Assembly: GCA_038231495.1 (NCBI GenBank)
Contig: JBBRLG010000284.1
Span: 1-9,336, forward strand
DNA length: 9,336 nucleotides
Source: JBBRLG01 sp038231495
GTDB taxonomy: Bacteria > Planctomycetota > Planctomycetia > Gemmatales > Gemmataceae
Direction: 5' to 3'
Every line of letters begins with the position of its first letter. The stretch's first letter is position 1. A program made the translations under genes and the position numbers. The notes below the pieces were generated by a model. That model saw nothing but the letters and a program-made list of their open reading frames with translations. It did not search any database and was not told the DNA's origin. Shown here in pieces: positions 1 to 4,122 of the stretch.

Positions 1-23
1 CCCGAGCCAAGCCAATCAACATA

Positions 24-171
24 TGGCGAGGGTCGAACCGCTTTTGCGCAAACGCTTTCCGCAAGACAGCCGTAAACCCTTTTTCAGTAGGCTCTTACGA
101 ATCAGCACCGACGCCGGATCGACCCTGGCCAATCTCGACCCTCGCCACGAATTTAACATTGGCGAGGGTCG
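24..171. repeat. Repeated motif TGGCGAGGGTCG, direct and inverted copies
   Basis: The 12-mer TGGCGAGGGTCG occurs exactly at 24-35 and 160-171, and as its exact complement CGACCCTCGCCA at 136-147. A one-mismatch complement (CGACCCTGGCCA) lies at 120-131. Four copies in 150 bases is well above chance. The first and last copies are direct and bracket a roughly 124-base unit with the inverted copies inside, which could be the remains of a small palindromic or miniature element. I cannot tell whether it recurs elsewhere in the genome. Confidence 0.6.
136..171. terminator. Perfect 12-bp stem-loop
   Basis: CGACCCTCGCCA (136-147) pairs perfectly with TGGCGAGGGTCG (160-171) around a 12-base AT-rich loop. 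It is followed by GCCTTTCCG, so there is only a short T run. It could be a terminator for a gene to the left, or simply part of the local repeat family. The pairing is certain; the function is not. Confidence 0.4.
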
Positions 172-189
172 GCCTTTCCGGGTGTCGTT

Positions 190-219
190 CGCGTGCGCCC
201 GCGTCCGCTGGCGCACGCG
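190..219. repeat. Perfect 10-bp GC-rich stem-loop
   Basis: CGCGTGCGCC (190-199) is perfectly complementary to GGCGCACGCG (210-219), with a 10-base loop between. It lies 18 bases after the previous stem-loop. A CAAAA run follows, but there is no T tract on the + strand; on the - strand the complementary TTTTG precedes the stem rather than follows it. A structural or terminator role is possible but unproven. Confidence 0.4.
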
Positions 220-355
220 CAAAAGCTGCCACCGTCGCTGAATGGCTCTCCGGTCACCACGGGGGCGAGGGCAGGCAGCGTTTCGCTCCCCGAAAGATTT
301 GCCACACCCGCGGAAGCGGGAAAGTAAGATTGCTCTGGCCGTGCCGCGACCGCTC

Positions 356-364
356 TGCTATACC
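356..364 (+). promoter_or_regulatory. Candidate extended -10 promoter
   Basis: TGCTATACC (356-364) fits an extended -10 element (TGn followed by TATACC, 4 of 6 to the consensus). I see no good -35 box at 16-18 bases upstream. Transcription from it would begin near base 371 and give a leader of about 40 bases before the secreted-protein gene. That leader would contain a small hairpin (CCGCC 363-367 with GGCGG 377-381). Confidence 0.3.
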
Positions 365-412
365 GCCGGCCTTGTTGGCGGAATCCGCGACCGGGTGCAA
401 GGAGGCGGTGCG

Positions 413-1246
413 ATGATGCGTAGGGAAATGGCGGCGGTCGGCGCCCTGTTGGTCTGCGTTACCCTCGCCGCGGCGCAAACGGCCCCGTTTCGCTGGCAAA
501 ATGGGCAAATCCTCGTCTACAAGGTCGAGCAGGCCACCGAGGCGACCGACGTAAAAGACGACGACAAGGTCGTCACCAAAACGCGCCTGAACCTGACCAA
601 GCGCTGGCAGGTCACGGCCGTCGATGCCCAGGGGGTCGCCACGCTGCAACTGTCGCTGACGGCCCTGAAGCACGAAATGACCGGCGGCGACGGCACGACG
701 CGAACTTTCGACTCGGCCAACCCCGACCAGAGCACGCCGCAGCTCAAGGAGCAGATGAGCCGTTACGTCGGCCAGCCGCTCGCCGTGCTGCGCATCGACG
801 GTTACGGCCGCGTGGTCGAGGTGAAGGAGTCGAAGTTCGGCCCCGCGAGCCGGTTCGAGTCCGAGCTGCCGTTCGTCGCCGTGCTGCCGCCGCCGCCGCT
901 CAAGGCCGGCCAGAAGTGGGAGCGAGCGTTCAAGCTCACTTTCGACGCCGGGCAGGGCACCGGCGACAAGTACGACGCGGTGCAGCGCTACACCTGCAAG
1001 GCGTCGGAGAAGGACATCGTAACGGTGACGCTGACGACGGAATTGAAGACGCCGCCCGACGCAGCTGTCAACCAGGTGCCGTTGGTGCAAAAGCTGCCCG
1101 AGGGCGAGGTCGTTTTCGATTACCAGGCCGGCCGCCTCAAGAGCGCGACGCTGAAGGTGGACAAGGAGCTGAAGGGCCACCAGGGCGAAGGCAGCAGCTA
1201 TCACTTCACGAGCAGCTATTCGGAGCAGTACGTCGGCGACAAGTGA
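413..1246 (+). CDS. Secreted protein of unknown function
   Basis: This encodes a 277-residue protein with a clear Sec-type signal peptide: positive n-region (MMRREM), hydrophobic core at residues 7-21, and an AAA|QT cleavage site after about residue 21. I chose ATG 413 because AAGGAGG (399-405) sits 7 bases upstream and the signal peptide starts there; ATG 416 is equally usable, while the frame stays open upstream to 242 without a binding site. The mature part is rich in alternating polar/hydrophobic segments suggestive of beta structure (for example residues 59-85 and 225-275), with a proline run (VLPPPPLKAG) near the middle. It resembles planctomycete exported proteins of the DUF6263 type in overall pattern, but that is a weak recollection, not a firm assignment. 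No catalytic motif is visible. It appears monocistronic, with a hairpin after its stop. Confidence 0.85.
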   Translation: MMRREMAAVGALLVCVTLAAAQTAPFRWQNGQILVYKVEQATEATDVKDDDKVVTKTRLNLTKRWQVTAVDAQGVATLQLSLTALKHEMTGGDGTTRTFDSANPDQSTPQLKEQMSRYVGQPLAVLRIDGYGRVVEVKESKFGPASRFESELPFVAVLPPPPLKAGQKWERAFKLTFDAGQGTGDKYDAVQRYTCKASEKDIVTVTLTTELKTPPDAAVNQVPLVQKLPEGEVVFDYQAGRLKSATLKVDKELKGHQGEGSSYHFTSSYSEQYVGDK

Positions 1247-1260
1247 CCGTTTGCCGCTTG

Positions 1261-1284
1261 CGGCTTTGCGGGAATGCAAAGCCG
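1261..1284 (+). terminator. 9-bp hairpin after the secreted-protein gene
   Basis: CGGCTTTGC (1261-1269) pairs perfectly with GCAAAGCCG (1276-1284) around a six-base loop, beginning 15 bases after the stop codon. There is no T tract after it, so it is not a textbook intrinsic terminator, but its position fits a 3'-end or processing structure. A competing small hairpin (GCCGC 1253-1257 with GCGGC 1260-1264) overlaps its left arm. Confidence 0.45.
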
Positions 1285-1459
1285 ATCGTTGGGGTGGTGG
1301 GGGAACAGGCGATAGAGCGCCACCCTTAATTGTGCCAAACTTTGGTCGTTATTAAGAGACGAGTATTGTAGAAAATGAGTGCCAAATGGCGGGTGGCGTT
1401 GAATGGCATGGAACGGCGGTAAGACAAAGCAGGGATGCCGAGGGATTTGTGGGTTATTG

Positions 1460-1487
1460 TTGACGCCCCTGTCGGAAGCGGTAGTAT
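1460..1487 (+). promoter_or_regulatory. Candidate sigma-70-type promoter of the ATPase operon
   Basis: TTGACG (1460-1465, 5 of 6 to the -35 consensus), a 16-base spacer and TAGTAT (1482-1487, 4 of 6 to the -10 consensus) precede the ATPase gene. Transcription would start near 1494 and leave a leader of about 120 bases. A weaker alternative is TTGGTC 1342-1347 with TATTGT 1364-1369, also spaced by 16 bases. Only the match to consensus supports either. Confidence 0.35.
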
Positions 1488-1615
1488 CAAGGCAGGATTC
1501 CAGGAGGGGCGGCGGCTGGAGGACTTGACTGTCGGCGCGGTCGCGGCAACTGGACTCTACCGTTCGGCTCCACAGCGGGAATAGCCAGCTGTCTGCGGAA
1601 TCAGGAGAAGAACAC

Positions 1616-2725
1616 TTGTCTAGGCTCCAACGAGTGATCCTCAAGGGCTTCAAGTCTATCAAGGCGCTGGACCTCGATCTGCGCCCCCTGAACGTCCTGA
1701 TCGGTGCGAACGGGGCCGGCAAGAGCAACCTCGTCTCGTTCTTCAAGATGCTCAATGAGATGATGGCCGGGCGACTGCAACAGTACGTCGGCACGGCGGG
1801 GCGCGCCCAGTCCCTATTGCACTTCGGCCCCAAAGTGACATCGCAAATGGAGGCGCAACTGGAGTTTGAGGTGGACAACGGCGTGGATACCTATGCAATG
1901 CGCCTGTTTCACGCAGCCGGGGATACACTGGTCTTTGCGGACGAAAGTTTGAGCTTTCTCCAAAGCGGTTATGCGAAGCCAAAATTGGTTGCTCTAGGGG
2001 CGGGACATCAAGAAACGCGAATCGGTCAGGAGGCCGATAAAGGAGAACCAACGCCGAGAGTTTTCCGCCACTTGCTCAACAATTGCCGGGTATACCACTT
2101 CCACGATACCTCGCCGACGGCGCGAGTTCGCCAGTATTGCTACAGCGGCGACAATCGTTGGCTGATGCCGGACGCGGGCAATTTGGCCGCGTTCCTGCTC
2201 CGCCTCCGCGAAGAGAATGGTGAGGTTGCCTACCAACGCCTTGTGAAGACCATCCGTCTGATTGCGCCGTTCTTCGACGACTTCGTTCTGGAGCCGGAAG
2301 GCACCAACCACAAGGACGTGATCCTAAACTGGCGTGACAAGGGATCGGATCAGGTGTTTGGCCCGCACCAGCTTTCGGACGGCACGCTGCGCGCCGTGTG
2401 TCTCATAACCTTGCTTCTGCAGCCGGAAAACGAACTACCAAACCTCATCATCGTTGATGAACCGGAACTCGGCCTTCATCCGTATGCCCTTAACGTGATC
2501 GCAGCGCTGTTTAAGAAAGCAGCGCACCACACGCAAGTGCTTATCAGCACGCAGTCGAGTTCCTTCCTCGACAACTTTGATCCTGAAGATGTTATTGTGG
2601 TGAATCGGGAGGGTAAAGAATCGCAGTTCGTGCGACCGGATTCGGCAAAGCTGGAAGCGTGGCTCGACGAATACAGCCTTGGCGAAGTTTGGGAGAAGAA
2701 TGTCATCGGCGGAGGACCGCACTGA
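1616..2725 (+). CDS. AAA family ATPase (ABC/RecF-like, COG4637-type)
   Basis: This encodes a 369-residue predicted ATPase. The TTG start is supported by AGGAG at 1603-1607, 8 bases upstream, and by the protein beginning MSRLQRVILKGFKSI, the usual first beta-strand of RecF/SMC-like ATPases. Visible motifs are Walker A GANGAGKS (residues 30-37), an ABC-signature-like LSDGTLRA (253-260), Walker B LIIVDEPELGLHP (277-289, with D281 and the catalytic-type E282), and a switch-like segment ISTQSSSFLD (310-319). The C-terminal W-x-DEYSLGEVW...GGGP ending (349-368) is typical of this ATPase family. No nuclease domain is fused to it; the next gene probably supplies that role. The stop overlaps the start of that DUF4276 gene, so the two are translationally coupled. 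Its composition is less GC-rich than the flanking genes. By analogy with OLD-family and PARIS ATPases it may sense or load on invader DNA or proteins, but the exact role is inferred. Confidence 0.9.
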   Translation: MSRLQRVILKGFKSIKALDLDLRPLNVLIGANGAGKSNLVSFFKMLNEMMAGRLQQYVGTAGRAQSLLHFGPKVTSQMEAQLEFEVDNGVDTYAMRLFHAAGDTLVFADESLSFLQSGYAKPKLVALGAGHQETRIGQEADKGEPTPRVFRHLLNNCRVYHFHDTSPTARVRQYCYSGDNRWLMPDAGNLAAFLLRLREENGEVAYQRLVKTIRLIAPFFDDFVLEPEGTNHKDVILNWRDKGSDQVFGPHQLSDGTLRAVCLITLLLQPENELPNLIIVDEPELGLHPYALNVIAALFKKAAHHTQVLISTQSSSFLDNFDPEDVIVVNREGKESQFVRPDSAKLEAWLDEYSLGEVWEKNVIGGGPH

Positions 2726-3417
2726 TGGCGCGCCTCTACCTGTTTGCCGAAGGGGCGACGGAACAGACCTTTGCCGACACGGTACTCAAGCCGCACCTCG
2801 CCAACTTGGGAGTGTACTTGCATCCGCCGGTCCTCATCGCCAACGCCAAGAAAAAGGGGAGGGTCTATCGCGGCGGGGGCCGCAGGTACGGGCCGATGAA
2901 GAATGACATTCTTCGGTTTCTCGCGCAGGAGAAAGGAGGAGACGTATTCTTTACGACGATGATCGACCTGTACGCCATCCATCCCGAGTTTCCGGGGTTG
3001 GCGGAGTCCGAAAAACTGCGCCACCTGCCCCACAAGCGCGTTGACGCCCTTGAGAAAGCCTTCGCAATAGACATCGGTGACGGTCGGTTCGTGCCGTACA
3101 TCCAGTTGCACGAGTACGAGGCGTACCTTTTTTCTGACCCGACCTGGTTCGGCTACTTCTACGACCACCACGAAAAGCAGATTGCCGCACTCAAGGACAT
3201 TGCGAATGGGCACGCAACGCCGGAGTTGATTGACGACGGCCCACATTCGGCCCCAAGCAAGCGGATAATTGGGGAGCTTCCCGATTACGAGGACGCAAAG
3301 TCCGCCGTGGGACCGCAGGTCGCGGAACTGATCGGGCTGGACGTGATTCGGGGCAAATGCCCCCACTTCGCTGCCTGGCTGTCGCGGCTCGAACAACTCG
3401 GTAACGGCACGCACTGA
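2725..3417 (+). CDS. DUF4276 family protein, probable TOPRIM-like nuclease partner
   Basis: This encodes a 230-residue protein. ATG 2725 overlaps the upstream TGA (TGATG), with GGAGG at 2711-2715, 9 bases upstream; an in-frame GTG at 2659 would add 22 unlikely residues and lacks the family N-terminus. Family signatures are the N-terminal strand and loop FAEGATEQTF (residues 7-16, acidic E9 and E13), MIDLYAIHPEFPG (79-91, D81), the acidic QLHEYEAYLF block (127-136, E130 and E132), the TPELIDDGPHSAPSKRI segment (165-181), and the C-terminal CPHFAAWLSRL (212-222). The order, with an early Glu on strand 1, then Asp, then an acidic cluster, suits a TOPRIM-like metal-binding fold, so a DNA or RNA nuclease role is plausible. 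The assignment to DUF4276 is from recognised motifs; the nuclease activity is inference. The obligate partner appears to be the preceding ATPase. Confidence 0.87.
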   Translation: MARLYLFAEGATEQTFADTVLKPHLANLGVYLHPPVLIANAKKKGRVYRGGGRRYGPMKNDILRFLAQEKGGDVFFTTMIDLYAIHPEFPGLAESEKLRHLPHKRVDALEKAFAIDIGDGRFVPYIQLHEYEAYLFSDPTWFGYFYDHHEKQIAALKDIANGHATPELIDDGPHSAPSKRIIGELPDYEDAKSAVGPQVAELIGLDVIRGKCPHFAAWLSRLEQLGNGTH

Positions 3418-3494
3418 TGGTTCACGGAACGCCGACCTGGGCACCCGACGACGCGGAGCAAGCTGCTACAATAGACGCGAATCTGATGGTTCAC
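3414..3494 (+). repeat. 12-bp direct repeat CTGATGGTTCAC around the operon boundary
   Basis: CTGATGGTTCAC occurs exactly at 3414-3425, spanning the stop codon of the DUF4276 gene, and at 3483-3494, just before the ribosome binding site of the DUF433 gene. The copies start 69 bases apart. This could mark a small duplication or a recombination junction between the two modules, or it could be chance. The upstream copy places an ATG directly on the TGA stop, but that frame runs only 63 codons into the antitoxin gene and looks non-coding. Confidence 0.4.
3464..3472 (+). promoter_or_regulatory. Candidate extended -10 promoter of the toxin-antitoxin module
   Basis: TGCTACAAT (3464-3472) is a strong extended -10 match (TGn followed by TACAAT, 5 of 6). 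No good -35 box lies 16-18 bases upstream, which is tolerated by extended -10 promoters. Transcription would start near 3479, about 45 bases before the antitoxin GTG. This suggests that the module is transcribed independently of the ATPase operon. Confidence 0.45.
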
Positions 3495-3522
3495 CCTCGA
3501 CACCGGCAAGGGAGGAGACGAC

Positions 3523-3747
3523 GTGGATGCTTTGACGGATCGGATCACGGTAGACCCCGAACAGTGCGGCGGCCGCCCTTGTGTGCGCGGCATGCGCATC
3601 CGCGTTAGCGACGTGATCGATCTGCTAGCCAACGGGCTTAGTCCGGAACAGGTCGTCGAGGAGTTGCCGGACCTGGAGCCGGCGGATGTCCAGGCGTGCC
3701 TCCGGTTCGCCAGCCGGCGCGTGGCCAACCCGGAGCCTGTCGCATGA
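3523..3747 (+). CDS. DUF433 family antitoxin-like protein
   Basis: This encodes a 74-residue protein starting at GTG 3523, with GGAGGAG at 3511-3517 just upstream; the nearby ATG at 3527 is out of frame. The sequence carries the DUF433 pattern: DRITVDPEQCGGRPCVRGMRIRV (residues 6-28, with the conserved CGGRPCVRGMRI core), then a hydrophobic helix VIDLLANGLSPEQVVEELPDL (31-51), and ADVQACLRFASRR. This fold is a small winged or helix-turn-helix-like domain found in antitoxins encoded directly before DUF5615 PIN-like proteins. Its expected role is to bind and neutralise the toxin and to autoregulate the operon. The stop overlaps the next start by 4 bases (ATGA), the usual toxin-antitoxin arrangement. 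The family call is firm; the antitoxin role follows from family and context. Confidence 0.87.
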   Translation: MDALTDRITVDPEQCGGRPCVRGMRIRVSDVIDLLANGLSPEQVVEELPDLEPADVQACLRFASRRVANPEPVA

Positions 3748-4088
3748 TCGTTTGGCTGGACGCCCAACTGCCCCCGTCGGCCGCCGCCTGGATCTCGGAC
3801 ACGTTCGGGGTCGAAACCCACGCGGTCCGCGACCTTGGGCTGCGTGAGGCGAAAGACCCGTCGATCTTCCAGGCTGCCCGCGCCGCAGGGGCGGTCGTGA
3901 TGACTAAAGATAGTGATTTCGTAGAAATGTTGCAGCGTCTCGGCCCGCCGCCGACGGTGCTATGGGTTACTTGTGGCAATACGTCGAATGCCCGCCTCCG
4001 CGAGATTCTCAGCCGCCAGTTGCCTGCCGCAGTCGCGCGTTTGGAGGGTGGGGAGCGTTTAATTGAGATCGGGGACGACGCTCCCTAG
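3744..4088 (+). CDS. DUF5615 family PIN-like toxin
   Basis: This encodes a 114-residue protein starting at ATG 3744 inside the antitoxin stop (ATGA overlap). An in-frame ATG at 3696 would add 16 residues lying wholly within the antitoxin gene and would hide the typical N-terminus. DUF5615 features are the first strand with acidic residue MIVWLDAQLPP (D6), the HAVRDLGLREAKDPSIF segment (26-42, D30 and D38), and the strand plus acidic pair VVMTKDSDF (51-59, D56 and D58), followed by VLWVTCGNTSN (72-82, N79). These acidic residues form the presumed metal-binding site of PIN-like RNases. The probable action is cleavage of RNA when released from the DUF433 partner; this is family-based and not shown here. 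It ends 34 bases from the convergent Hsp70 gene. Confidence 0.87.
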   Translation: MIVWLDAQLPPSAAAWISDTFGVETHAVRDLGLREAKDPSIFQAARAAGAVVMTKDSDFVEMLQRLGPPPTVLWVTCGNTSNARLREILSRQLPAAVARLEGGERLIEIGDDAP

Positions 4089-4098
4089 CCGTTGATAA

Positions 4099-4114
4099 CT
4101 GCTTCGGGAGGCAG
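4099..4114. terminator. Short hairpin between convergent genes
   Basis: CTGCTT (4099-4104) pairs with GAGGCAG's last six bases (AGGCAG, 4109-4114) through five Watson-Crick pairs and one G-T wobble, around a CGGG tetraloop. It occupies the 34-base gap between the convergent toxin and Hsp70 genes. No T tract follows on either strand, so termination is only a possibility. Confidence 0.25.
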
Positions 4115-4122
4115 AAAGAGTC

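Larger units (their letters stand above)
1..412. other. Non-coding region with repeated motif and hairpins
   Basis: I see no convincing gene in these 412 bases. Open frames exist on both strands but have no ribosome binding site, recognisable domain or coherent composition. The stretch holds four copies (one imperfect) of the motif TGGCGAGGGTCG or its complement, two perfect stem-loops, a small GGAA-tetraloop hairpin (CCCGC 307-311 with GCGGG 316-320) and a promoter candidate for the next gene. The hairpins could terminate a gene lying left of the window, or they may be members of a dispersed repeat family. Confidence 0.6.
1247..1615. other. 369-base intergenic region before the ATPase operon
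   Basis: This gap holds the hairpin after the secreted-protein gene, a CCAAA-C-TTTGG dyad (1335-1345), two promoter candidates and the ribosome binding site of the ATPase gene. A 15-codon ATG frame at 1375-1422 has no binding site, and I do not call it a gene. A long reverse-strand frame crossing here has Ser/Pro/Leu-rich translation and is best explained as an antisense shadow. The region is visibly less GC-rich than the flanking genes. A small RNA or a long regulated leader is possible, but nothing specific is recognised. Confidence 0.5.

Noticed and set aside
254..1279. Reverse-strand frame of 341 codons over the secreted-protein gene
   Set aside because: The composition is dominated by Arg, Ala, Leu and His, as expected of antisense of GC-rich coding DNA. 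The forward gene has a signal peptide and Shine-Dalgarno.
1375..1422. 15-codon leader-peptide-like frame upstream of the ATPase
   Set aside because: It has no ribosome binding site, no run of regulatory codons and no attenuator hairpin after it.
1216..1878. Reverse-strand frame of 220 codons over the ATPase gene start
   Set aside because: Its translation is Ser/Pro/Leu/Arg-rich, with a stretch that is the antisense of the Walker A region. It has no family resemblance, and the forward ATPase has clear motifs and a ribosome binding site.
3417..3608. 63-codon frame starting on the DUF4276 stop codon (TGATG)
   Set aside because: The TGATG overlap is tempting, but the peptide is Arg/His-rich at its end, overlaps the well-supported DUF433 gene in another frame and matches nothing I recognise.
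3523..4088. Classical VapBC module
   Set aside because: The small proteins match DUF433 and DUF5615 rather than an AbrB/RHH-type VapB and canonical PIN VapC. The arrangement is analogous, but the families differ.
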